From Bacteroidaceae bacterium (GTDB taxonomy: Bacteria; Bacteroidota; Bacteroidia; Bacteroidales; Bacteroidaceae), in NCBI GenBank assembly GCA_902362375.1, contig CABIVS010000022.1, positions 1-11,348 on the forward strand: a DNA stretch of 11,348 nucleotides. The letters are read 5' to 3'. Made by a program: the position numbers and the translations under genes. Positions 1 to 5,964 of this stretch are shown piece by piece (the first letter of the stretch is position 1; the number at the start of each line of letters is the position of its first letter). The notes beneath the pieces were generated by a model. That model was not told the origin of the DNA. It saw only the letters and a list, made by a program, of their open reading frames with translations, and did not search any database.

Positions 1-76
1 AATCGCTGTCAGGTCAAATGATTCTTGATTGTAATAAATTCCGATATCTATATCAGAATCCTCTGTATGGGTACCT
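1..76. repeat. 76-bp terminal direct repeat, copy 1
   Basis: These 76 bases are identical to 11273-11348, and the match begins at the first base and stops at the last base of the window. A repeat that coincides with both ends is what a de Bruijn assembler leaves when a contig closes on itself (overlap k-1 for k=77). The repeat lies inside a nucleotidyltransferase gene read on the minus strand. Seen: the identity and the placement. Inferred: circular or tandem topology with a unit of 11,272 bp. Confidence 0.95.
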
Positions 77-84
77 TGGTCTTA
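1..84 (-). pseudogene. Truncated 5' part of nucleotidyltransferase at the IS3 junction
   Basis: Read on the minus strand, 75-1 encodes the carboxylate motif region of the nucleotidyltransferase found at the other end of the window (GTHTEDSDIDIG and following residues). Two codons upstream of that Gly the frame hits TAA (84-82), and the IS3 end begins at 85. Family members carry GSxARG at this place, so the Arg should precede the Gly; here the residues are Asp-Gln instead. The catalytic GS motif and everything upstream are therefore missing on this side. If the window closes into a circle, this is the 5' end of the only copy; otherwise it is a second, broken copy. Confidence 0.7.
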
Positions 85-118
85 TGTCAATATTTTGGAC
101 ACAAAAAGTCAAACTTTT

Positions 119-1057
119 TTATGCTGCACTTCTAGCTAATAATTCACATTGATCTGAAGTCATGTAATTAATAGAAGAGTGTAGCCTTTTTCTGTTATAC
201 CAACCTTCAATATATTTAAAAATAGCCATATTAGCTTCTTCGAAGGTACGGTATGTATTTCTATATATTTCTTCCTTTTTTATTAATGAATGAAAAGATT
301 CTATACAAGCATTATCATATGGACAACCTTTTTTACTAAACGATTGTATAATATTAAACTCTTTGCATAGCTCCCTTAAATCATTGCTAGTGTATTGAGA
401 GCCTAAATCGCTATGAAATATTAATTGCTTATTCTTATCGGGAAATTGGCTGTAATAAGCATTTTTTAAGGCTTTAACAACTAAATCATTAGTCATTCTC
501 TGATCGAAAGCGTAGCCAATTATTTTTTTAGAATATAAGTCTAGAACTGAAGCTAAATAGCACCAACCATCTTTGATAGTATAAATATATGTAATATCTC
601 CTACCCATTTTTCGTTAATAGAAGTAGTAGTAAAATCTCTTTTCAAAACGTCTTCTAAATCTTCTGCTACCTTTTTACTTGAATGAGGTTTGTATTTTTT
701 TACAGTTACTGCACAAAGGCCAAGTTCAGTCATTCGTCTTTGAACTCGCTTCAATGATACATTGAATCCTTCTATACCAAGTATATGATGAATCCTAGGA
801 GCACCATATATGCCTTTATTCTCTTTATATATCCTTTTAATAGCTGATTTTAATTCCTCATTTTCTAATTCTCTTGCAGATTTAGTTTTATCAAAAAATT
901 TATAATATGTGCTTCTGGCTACGCCTAGAACGGTACATATAGTCTTAATATCATGTTTGTTTTTATTGCTATTTATAAATTCTATTAATTCATCTAATTT
1001 CTTGTTGCAAATATGGCCATAGCTTTTTGGGCTAAAGCCCGCCTTTGGTGTAATATT
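119..1057 (-). CDS. IS3-family transposase OrfB, DDE integrase domain
   Basis: This is the catalytic part of the IS3 transposase. The frame is open from 1057, just after a TGA, to the stop at 119, about 312 residues. The retroviral-type integrase core is intact: WVGDITYIY supplies the first Asp, HSDLGSQYTS the second, and NACIESFHSLIKKE the Glu. Upstream of it lies a conserved arm (KKLDELIEFI, then ARSTYYKFF and IYGAPRIHHIL) typical of this family. The frame has no ATG before the integrase core; the first is at the RRM motif and a TTG lies at 754. OrfB is therefore probably made only as an OrfA-OrfB fusion by -1 frameshifting near the run of five A on the coding strand (1028-1024). All catalytic residues are present, so the element could be active. 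Confidence 0.88.
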   Translation of the reverse strand, partial: NITPKAGFSPKSYGHICNKKLDELIEFINSNKNKHDIKTICTVLGVARSTYYKFFDKTKSARELENEELKSAIKRIYKENKGIYGAPRIHHILGIEGFNVSLKRVQRRMTELGLCAVTVKKYKPHSSKKVAEDLEDVLKRDFTTTSINEKWVGDITYIYTIKDGWCYLASVLDLYSKKIIGYAFDQRMTNDLVVKALKNAYYSQFPDKNKQLIFHSDLGSQYTSNDLRELCKEFNIIQSFSKKGCPYDNACIESFHSLIKKEEIYRNTYRTFEEANMAIFKYIEGWYNRKRLHSSINYMTSDQCELLARSAA

Positions 1058-1287
1058 TCATTTTCCTCTTTAATTCTTGCCATTTCTTTTTTTAAAGCCT
1101 TAACTTCCTTTAATGTCATAACTTCATTTTCATCTACTTTAATTTCTTTTACATCTTTAACCCAGCCGTTAATTGTTGATTTTGCAATGCCATATTCGCT
1201 ACTTAGCTCTGCTAAGCTCATTCCTGACTTAAATAATTCTACTATCATATCTTTATATTCTTGATCGTATCTTCTGCCCTTTCCCAT
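994..1287 (-). CDS. IS3-family transposase OrfA, helix-turn-helix protein
   Basis: A small DNA-binding protein of 97 residues. The N-terminal half is the HTH_Tnp_1 fold: RRYDQEYKDMIVELF, then a recognition region SLAELSSEYGIAKSTINGWV. The C-terminal half (EVKALKKEMARIKEENEILHQRRA) is a leucine-zipper-like coiled coil that mediates OrfA/OrfAB pairing in this family. I chose the ATG at 1287 because an AGGA lies about 11 bases upstream; an in-frame GTG at 1296 is too close to it. The end of orfA overlaps the orfB frame by about 60 bases, the standard IS3 layout for programmed frameshifting. Confidence 0.85.
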   Translation of the reverse strand: MGKGRRYDQEYKDMIVELFKSGMSLAELSSEYGIAKSTINGWVKDVKEIKVDENEVMTLKEVKALKKEMARIKEENEILHQRRALAQKAMAIFATRN

Positions 1288-1356
1288 AATGGACACATCC
1301 TTTCTTAACTAAATATTATTTTACTTAGTTCGATTTAATGTGTCCACTACTTTATA

Positions 1357-2106
1357 CTAACACCATATTTTGGATAATGCAGTAGCCGTCCTGTAAGAGT
1401 TTCCGAGAATATTTACAATAGTAGAATGATCAACAAGTCTGTCTAAAATAGCACTAGCTAGCATATTGTCTAAAAATATTTGATTCCAGTCGGATAGATT
1501 AATATTACTAGTAACTATTGTGCTTTTCTTTTCATAACGTCTATCTATAAGTTGAAAAAACATTTTTGCTTCTTGTTCTCCAATTGGCAAATATCCAATT
1601 TCATCAATTATAAGAAGCTTGTATTTACTAAAATGTTTTATTCTATCATCAAGTTTGTTTTCAATATAAGCTTTTTTTAATTGCTCTATCAAATCTTGGC
1701 ATTTTATAAAATAGGTACTTACTCTTTTCTTTGCTGCAGCAATTCAAATTGACGTGGCAAGGTGGGTCTTACCCACGCCACTATTGCCTATCAATATAAT
1801 ATTGCTATTATTATCTAAAAAACGTAAGCTTTCGAAATCTAAAAATTGTTGTTTGTTTATTTTAGGTTGAAACTCAAAATCAAAGTCCTTCAATTCTTTC
1901 AGGTGCGGGAATGCTGCTACTTTAACCATAGCGTGCGCAGCATTAAAATTTTTAACTTCAACCTCTTTACTAGTTAACTCACACAAAGCGTCTACAATGC
2001 TTAGTTTATGCTCATTTATTTTATTAATATAGTCATCTATTTGTAGGCTGATTTGTGTTAATTTAAGTTCATGTAAGTTCTTCTGTAACTGTTGATAATT
2101 GTTCAT
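1357..2106 (-). pseudogene. istB: IstB transposition helper ATPase with an in-frame stop
   Basis: IstB is the AAA+ ATPase that assists IstA in target selection and strand transfer. The reading frame covers 249 codons, normal for the family, but codon 121 is TGA (1746-1744). The same frame continues on both sides: LATSI, stop, IAAAKKRVSTYFIK. One base change from GGA (Gly) would explain it, so this is a nonsense mutation and not a frameshift. Walker A (GNSGVGKTH, residues 107-115) lies before the stop; Walker B (LLIIDEIG) and the sensor region (TSNI) lie after it. The last residue and stop (Cys, TAG) coincide with the TGTTAG tip of the neighbouring IS3, so the natural C-terminus is probably cut by a few residues. 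Confidence 0.85.
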
Positions 2107-3394
2107 TAAACTTTTTCATCTCCTCTAAATGTTTAGCTGCATAGTTTTTAACATCTTCTTTATCCGAGTTTCTAAAAGTTAAGCTCATCATTGCTAAGTG
2201 ATGATTTTCATGATAATTAATTTTTTTATTAGAAACTGTATGTAAAGTTATTAATTTATGGTCATAATAAACATATAGGTTATTATCAATAACTTTAACA
2301 ACAATATTTTTATTAATAAAATCAACGGGGACAGAATATAGATTTCCCTTATAGCGAAATAGTCCATTGGAATTGACTTTCGCATGTATTGTTGTATTTT
2401 TGTAATAAGAACATATTTTATCATTTGGTAGTGGTAAAAGATGTTCTTTCTCTTTTTTAAATACTAATATAGGAGGAATACCTATTGCCTGACAGACTCT
2501 TGAATTAGCTTCATTTGTTATTTCTTGCATCTTCTCGAATAACTCTTCCTCATTATTAAGCAATCCATTATAAGTCATTATTTCATCAATAACTCGCATT
2601 GGATTTTCAACTTTTGCTTTAGTATTTGGCCTTGCTCTAATGCAAGGTACGATATTAAATCCAAAGTCATCAGCAAACTGCTGAAATTTAGGATTAACTT
2701 TACCGTCAGAACGTTCCGTTCTAGCTTTATCCATCATTGTTGAAGCATTATCTATAACTATTTCTTTGGGCACACCTCCTAATGCTTCAAAAACATTAGT
2801 TAAGAAATCAAATAAATATGCTTGAGATGTTGATGGACAAATTGCCCAATATTTGAACCTAGATGCTGATAATATCAAACTGCCAACATTAAAGATAAAC
2901 TCTTCTCCGCTTTTAAAAGAAAATTTTAATTTTTCTTTCCAATCAAATTGTGCTTGTTTTCCAAAGGAAGTTTCAGATTTTACAGCATCTTTCTTTTTGT
3001 TTGGTTTAAAGTATTCTGCAAATTTTTCATGTTTTAAAATATAATAATTAAAATTACTTCTTGAACAATCTAATCCTTTTTCTCTAACCAAATATCTATA
3101 GAGATGAGATTTATAATAAAATATTTGGTCCGTTTCTGCTGAAAGCAAACTCGAAATGATATCATAGAAATCATCTATCTTTGATTTTTTAGATTTTCTA
3201 ACTTTCTTTATATCTCCATCATAATACTTTTTAACTGTTCTTCTATCCACTCCTAATTCTCTAGCTATGGCACTAAAATTAGGTCTATCCCAATTATTAA
3301 CCTCGACTAAAAGTTTTAGCTTATTTAAATCTTTTACTGATCTTAAAAATATTTCAGTATTAATGTTTATCATATAAATCATATTAATCACCAT
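2069..3394 (-). CDS. istA: IS21-family transposase IstA
   Basis: The DDE transposase of the IS21 element, 441 residues from the first ATG. ATGs at residues 5 and 8 are alternative starts, and none has a strong ribosome binding site. A helix-turn-helix (NFSAIARELGVDRRTVKKYY, about residues 39-58) comes first. The integrase core follows, with the three acidic residues at QFDW (Asp151), VIDN (Asp215) and KVEN (Glu263). The C-terminal beta domain (RYKGNLYSVP and following) is the Mu-transposase-like region seen in IstA. The frame is uninterrupted and complete. The stop lies inside istB, so the two proteins are translationally linked. Without an intact IstB, transposition should be impaired unless another IS21 copy supplies it. 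Confidence 0.92.
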   Translation of the reverse strand: MVINMIYMININTEIFLRSVKDLNKLKLLVEVNNWDRPNFSAIARELGVDRRTVKKYYDGDIKKVRKSKKSKIDDFYDIISSLLSAETDQIFYYKSHLYRYLVREKGLDCSRSNFNYYILKHEKFAEYFKPNKKKDAVKSETSFGKQAQFDWKEKLKFSFKSGEEFIFNVGSLILSASRFKYWAICPSTSQAYLFDFLTNVFEALGGVPKEIVIDNASTMMDKARTERSDGKVNPKFQQFADDFGFNIVPCIRARPNTKAKVENPMRVIDEIMTYNGLLNNEEELFEKMQEITNEANSRVCQAIGIPPILVFKKEKEHLLPLPNDKICSYYKNTTIHAKVNSNGLFRYKGNLYSVPVDFINKNIVVKVIDNNLYVYYDHKLITLHTVSNKKINYHENHHLAMMSLTFRNSDKEDVKNYAAKHLEEMKKFNEQLSTVTEELT

Positions 3395-3422
3395 TAATAC
3401 TGTGCTAAATTTTACCTTATAT

Positions 3423-3467
3423 TATACATAGACATATTAGCAACTCTGTACATTATTATCTTAGCAT
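3423..3467. repeat. Subterminal repeats of the IS21 element
   Basis: Two 21-bp units, 3423-3443 and 3447-3467, match at about 14 of 21 positions and are 3 bases apart. Both share TnTACATn at one side and TTAGCAn at the other. IS21-family ends carry such repeated IstA-binding units, and these lie just upstream of istA. The similarity is imperfect, so this is a moderate call. Confidence 0.45.
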
Positions 3468-3501
3468 TTATATCTCCACAACCCCACGAAGTTATCTAAT
3501 C

Positions 3502-3538
3502 TATCAACTCAACCCTATCACTTTAAGGAGAGTTGATA
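3502..3538. repeat. 9-bp inverted repeat just outside the IS21 end
   Basis: TATCAACTC (3502-3510) and GAGTTGATA (3530-3538) are perfect inverted copies separated by 19 bases. No T-tract follows in either direction, so it does not look like a terminator. It may be a binding site or a scar; no function is assigned. Confidence 0.5.
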
Positions 3539-3556
3539 TATTTCCTCTAAAAATAA

Positions 3557-3633
3557 AAATAAGGGTTTCCCGACATTAACATCCTCGGCAAAGTAGCGAT
3601 GGGAAAAGTTCAATGTCAGGAAACCCTTTATTT
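3557..3633 (-). terminator. Long hairpin followed by a T-rich tract
   Basis: AAGGGTTTCCCGACATT (3561-3577) pairs with AATGTCAGGAAACCCTT (3612-3628). The only odd position is a C/A mismatch that becomes a G-U wobble in minus-strand RNA. The minus-strand transcript then runs into TTATTTTTATTTTT, giving a good intrinsic terminator in the direction of the ribD-like gene. The 34-base loop is unusually long and contains a further 4-bp stem (CATC/GATG). The wobble favouring minus-strand RNA supports that orientation. It could insulate the reductase transcript from istA. Confidence 0.7.
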
Positions 3634-3654
3634 ATCAGTATTTTGTTTAGTCAT
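3628..3654 (-). other. Tiny reading frame (8 codons) ahead of the terminator
   Basis: ATG at 3654 is preceded by GGTGGAGAAAT, a usable ribosome binding site, and encodes MTKQNTDK before a TAA that lies in the flank of the long hairpin. It could be a leader peptide or the first codons of a lost gene. It is equally possible that this is chance; length gives no support. Confidence 0.25.
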
Positions 3655-3667
3655 ATTTCTCCACCCT

Positions 3668-3719
3668 CGACATCAAGACAACACACTCAACGTGCCTTGA
3701 GTGGGCAAAAAAGATGTCG
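3668..3719. repeat. Nested hairpin: two stems one inside the other
   Basis: CGACATC (3668-3674) pairs with GATGTCG (3713-3719). Inside it CACTCAA (3684-3690) pairs with TTGAGTG (3697-3703) around a 6-base loop. Both stems are perfect. No T-tract follows. It lies between two other hairpins and two tiny frames, so it may be part of a leader RNA read on the minus strand. Confidence 0.6.
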
Positions 3720-3785
3720 CACCCCACTGGTATCCCCTTGGCGGAAGCCCATATTTCTGAAACAGTCGCCTGGATAGGCTATTTT

Positions 3786-3854
3786 TCATTGATTTGGTGC
3801 CTGCTTTTGCGTTACAATCCAAGTAATTGTAAGCAATAAAGCCTTCAAAAGCAT
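3786..3854 (-). CDS. Putative 22-residue leader peptide
   Basis: The frame ATG (3854) to TGA (3788-3786) encodes MLLKALLLTITWIVTQKQAP followed by NQ, a short hydrophobic peptide. GAGGA lies 4 bases upstream of the ATG. Both the ribosome binding site and the start codon sit in the 15-base loop of the hairpin at 3837-3875, and the first codons form its downstream arm, so a translating ribosome would open that stem. That is how leader peptides of attenuated resistance genes are arranged. No regulated gene follows at a normal distance, so any target has probably been lost. The peptide itself matches nothing I recognise. Confidence 0.35.
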   Translation of the reverse strand: MLLKALLLTITWIVTQKQAPNQ

Positions 3855-3875
3855 GTTGTCCTCTTGAAGGCTTTA
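3837..3875. terminator. 12-bp perfect hairpin, possible terminator or attenuator
   Basis: TAAAGCCTTCAA (3837-3848) and TTGAAGGCTTTA (3864-3875) are perfect inverted copies around a 15-base loop. Only a short TTTATT follows on each side, so termination would be weak in either direction. The loop contains a ribosome binding site and ATG on the minus strand, which suggests a regulatory role instead. Confidence 0.5.
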
Positions 3876-3983
3876 TTCGGTACAACTTTAAAATTGGTTT
3901 ACTTATCTTTATCTTCCTCTCTAAGATACTTAACTAGCCCCGGATAATTGCTTATCCTTACAGTTCGGATCAATTAGAATTAG

Positions 3984-4088
3984 CCGAAAACGGCGGCGAA
4001 GAAACGAACCACCGAGAAGCACCGCCGCATTGCCGAGCTTGATACCCTCATTGAACGACTGTATGCGGACCGGAAAAGGCGCGGTTGA
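3984..4088 (+). pseudogene. Fragment of a large serine recombinase (coiled-coil region)
   Basis: On the plus strand, opposite to the surrounding genes, this stretch encodes a basic, heptad-like peptide containing RRIAELDTLIERLYADRK and ends at TGA (4086-4088). The pattern xxRIAELDxLIxRLYEDxxxGK is characteristic of the region after the recombinase domain in TnpX/Tn4451-type large serine recombinases of Clostridia and their relatives. An in-frame TAG lies just upstream, so about 34 codons remain of a protein that is normally over 500 residues. GC content is higher than in the flanking IS DNA. I infer a decayed integrative element. The family call rests on the motif alone. Confidence 0.5.
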
Positions 4089-4227
4089 CCGCCTTGCCCT
4101 CAAAGGCTTAGGGGCATATCAACTATATATTGGGGCCGAGTGCCGTTACTTTAACACCGCCGCTAGCCATGAGCTTATGCTTCCTTTAGGACACTGTCCC
4201 AACAGACACTTTTTAAAGTATGCTGCA
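4089..4227. other. Intergenic stretch with no recognised gene
   Basis: Between the recombinase fragment and the reductase stop I see no credible coding sequence on either strand. The plus strand is open in one frame, but that frame shows no family motif and no ribosome binding site. An 11-bp palindrome (GGACACTGTCC, 4189-4199) is present. It may be more debris of the same lost element. Confidence 0.5.
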
Positions 4228-4887
4228 CTAATCCTTATTTTTCACAGCATAGCGCAATGACAGACAGCCATGTTCTGCATTCTCTGTTCCCTGCAATTCC
4301 AAATTAACTTTTTCAGATAACAGAAGGTTATCAAATAGTTGTTTTTCTTTATTACCTACAAAACATGGTGATATCACAAGACTGATTTCATCAATAAGTC
4401 CGTTTTCTAATAATTTGTTGGTTAATCCACCGCCACTGTCTGTCCGCATGTATTTACACCCATATTGCTCATGCAGGATCTGAAAGGCTTTTTCATAGTC
4501 CACATGATCATTTCCTGACACAATATATGGGTAATGCCTTTCCTCCAAATAATTCAAATATTCCTTCGGAGTGGCAGTTGATACCAGAATGACAATTTCC
4601 TTCAGATATCCAAGATTTCTTAAGCAATGAAGACTTCTCAAGATACCTCTGCTGTCAGGTATGACTCCTATTGGTCTGGGGTCCTCCGGGCTTGTTATGA
4701 TTTTCTCAAAATCAGCCTCTGTTTCAGCAGGATATTTTTCAAATGCAGTAAAAACAGTATTGGACCCAAACAGCACCGCATCCGAATGAATTCCCCCGGC
4801 AACCTGGTAGTAAACTTCCGGATTATCAAAGCCTTTAATGCGGCCATCAAGGCTAATTTGTGTGTGCATAATTATCTTTGGTTTCAT
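4228..4887 (-). CDS. RibD C-terminal/dihydrofolate-reductase-like oxidoreductase
   Basis: A 219-residue protein of the RibD_C/DHFR-like fold. It starts KPKIIMHTQISLDGRIKG, where SLDGRI is the conserved N-terminal strand-loop. VLFGSNTV follows, then a region ending PDSRG, and near the C-terminus a Gly-rich turn (DSGGGLTNKLLENGLIDEIS) that binds the NADPH phosphates in this family. In RibD this domain reduces the ribosylamino-pyrimidine of riboflavin synthesis. Stand-alone copies are generally annotated only as dihydrofolate reductase family proteins and their substrates are unknown. I chose ATG 4887 because AGGAGG lies 10 bases upstream; an in-frame ATG at 4923 lies within the promoter. It sits 110 bases downstream of a WYL regulator with its own promoter and palindrome, so it is probably that regulator's target. 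Confidence 0.85.
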   Translation of the reverse strand: MKPKIIMHTQISLDGRIKGFDNPEVYYQVAGGIHSDAVLFGSNTVFTAFEKYPAETEADFEKIITSPEDPRPIGVIPDSRGILRSLHCLRNLGYLKEIVILVSTATPKEYLNYLEERHYPYIVSGNDHVDYEKAFQILHEQYGCKYMRTDSGGGLTNKLLENGLIDEISLVISPCFVGNKEKQLFDNLLLSEKVNLELQGTENAEHGCLSLRYAVKNKD

Positions 4888-4897
4888 ATTTTTCAAT

Positions 4898-4903
4898 CCT
4901 CCT
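4898..4903 (-). promoter_or_regulatory. Ribosome binding site fixing the reductase start
   Basis: AGGAGG on the minus strand, 10 bases before ATG 4887. It is the only strong site near the N-terminus and rules out the upstream in-frame ATG at 4923. Confidence 0.8.
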
Positions 4904-4918
4904 TTTTGATAGTAGAAT

Positions 4919-4947
4919 ATCATAATACACTGACAGCTGTATGTCAG
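4919..4947 (-). promoter_or_regulatory. Promoter with overlapping palindromic operator, upstream of the reductase
   Basis: Read on the minus strand, CTGACA (4947-4942) as -35, a 17-base spacer and TATGAT (4924-4919) as -10 give a near-consensus sigma-A promoter. A perfect inverted repeat, CTGACA-6 bases-TGTCAG (4930-4947), covers the -35 box and half the spacer. A protein bound there would block polymerase. The divided palindrome fits a dimeric HTH regulator, and the adjacent WYL regulator is the obvious candidate. Sequence match and spacing are seen; the regulator assignment is inferred. Confidence 0.75.
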
Positions 4948-4997
4948 CAGGGGATATGAAACCTTACAAAAAATACATAACAGACCAATCGCTTTCT

Positions 4998-5950
4998 CTA
5001 AATCAAGTTTAGGCAGTGATTCGTAATTTGTGCCAGGTGTTTACGGGTTATGCATTTTAATTCATCAGGTTGGACTATTTCAATGCCTGATCCATATTCA
5101 ATCAGCTGCTTGCTCAATATCTCAAAGGAATCTGTCTGGAATTCGATTTCCATTTTACTTCCCAAATCGGTTTCTTCAAGGAAGCCGAGAGAATACCTGT
5201 TCTTGATAGAATTGTATGTCTCCCCTTTTTCAGCTCTAAGAATTACATTATATAGTTTTTTATATGAAAGCATTTGTTTTAATATTTGTTCCAAAGAGCC
5301 ATCATGGCTTTGACAGAGCTCTTCTTCTATGCAAATGCTTTTAATCCGATCCACACGAAAATTCCTATATTCATTTCTTAGCCTGCAAAACCGATTAAGT
5401 ACCAGTTCTGTTCATAAAACCCCAGTGATATAGGCTCTATCATTCTGCTTTCCGGTTCTTGCCCTCCTGATGCAGGATATTGAATTGATATTACCCTTTT
5501 ATTGCAGATTGCAGTCTGAATTGCTGCAATAACGTTATCCGCCAATGTATTTTTCTGTCCAGATGTGCTGTACACGTTAATACTGTTCTCCAACTCCTGT
5601 GCATAGTTTTTTTCACCATGCTTCAAAATAGATTTGATTTTATACATAGCTGAATCAAAATCCTTTATAAATGATTCATCTCCATGGCAATTTAAAAATT
5701 TCCCTGCTGTAATCAATGCACCCACTTCCGCCGCTGTAAACATTACCGGCGGAAGTAGGAAGCCCTCTACAAGAAAATATCCTTTTCCGGCCTCAGATCC
5801 AATTGGTATTCCGGCTTCTTCAAGTGTCCGGATATCTCTGTAAACTGTCCTTAAGCTTATATTAAATCGCTGTGCAATTTCTTTGGCAGGAATTATTTTT
5901 TTTGATTGCAGCTGAATAAGAATAGAGGTTACTCTGTTAATCCTGTTCAA
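4998..5950 (-). pseudogene. DeoR/YafY-type HTH-WYL regulator, broken by one frameshift
   Basis: A transcription regulator with an N-terminal winged helix (PAKEIAQRFNISLRTVYRDI, residues 21-40) and a WYL ligand-sensing domain (WYL itself at 183-185). After NWYLIGFAG the frame stops, but one frame over the protein resumes without a gap as CRLRNEYRNFRVDRIKSICI and continues to the stop at 4998. Adding one T to the TTTT run (coding strand, 5390-5387) restores a 317-residue protein of normal length. This is either a recent frameshift or a homopolymer sequencing error. Translation starts at TTG 5950: AGGAGG (5964-5959) lies 8 bases away and an in-frame TAA just upstream excludes any longer form. 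It probably controls the downstream reductase. Confidence 0.85.
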
Positions 5951-5958
5951 ATTTTATT

Positions 5959-5964
5959 CCTCCT
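5959..5964 (-). promoter_or_regulatory. Ribosome binding site for the TTG start of the WYL regulator
   Basis: AGGAGG with an 8-base spacer to TTG 5950. The codon two triplets before the TTG in the same frame is TAA, so the unusual start is well supported. Confidence 0.75.

Larger units (their letters stand above)
85..1362 (-). mobile_element. IS3-family insertion sequence, about 1278 bp
   Basis: The element holds an orfA/orfB pair in the IS3 arrangement, with orfB overlapping orfA in the -1 frame. Its proposed ends start TGT and share an inverted GGACACA core: the left end reads TGTCAATATTTTGGACACA, and the right end, on the minus strand, TGTTAGTATAAAGTAGTGGA then CACA. The ends differ in length between TGT and the core, so the termini are approximate by a few bases. 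No target duplication is visible: the left flank (ggtctta) and right flank (ccatattt) do not match. This fits loss or rearrangement of DNA next to the element after insertion. The right end sits against the last codons of an IS21 istB gene. Confidence 0.8.
1363..3480 (-). mobile_element. IS21-family insertion sequence, istA-istB, one end replaced by IS3
   Basis: The istA and istB genes lie in order with a 38-base overlap, the signature arrangement of IS21. The istA-proximal end carries two related 21-bp units at 3423-3443 and 3447-3467, as expected for IS21 subterminal repeats. A CA dinucleotide at 3479-3480 is a plausible tip, but this boundary is a guess. The istB-distal end is not visible: istB runs straight into the IS3 terminus at 1362/1363. 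With a nonsense codon in istB and one end missing, the element is probably immobile by itself. Confidence 0.75.

Noticed and set aside
1013..1264. Plus-strand frame opposite IS3 orfA
   Set aside because: Antisense shadow of a well-supported transposase gene.
1744..1746. TGA recoding (alternative genetic code or selenocysteine) in istB
   Set aside because: Other genes in the window, including aadE and the methyltransferase partner, end at TGA, and there is no selenocysteine context; a simple nonsense mutation explains it.
3673..3885. A 70-codon minus-strand frame across the hairpin region
   Set aside because: It has no family motif or ribosome binding site, and its sequence is dictated by two hairpins; the 22-codon frame with a ribosome binding site is the better candidate there.
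4030..4260. A 76-codon plus-strand frame
   Set aside because: It overlaps the recombinase fragment in another frame, shows no recognisable domain and runs into the end of the reductase gene on the other strand.
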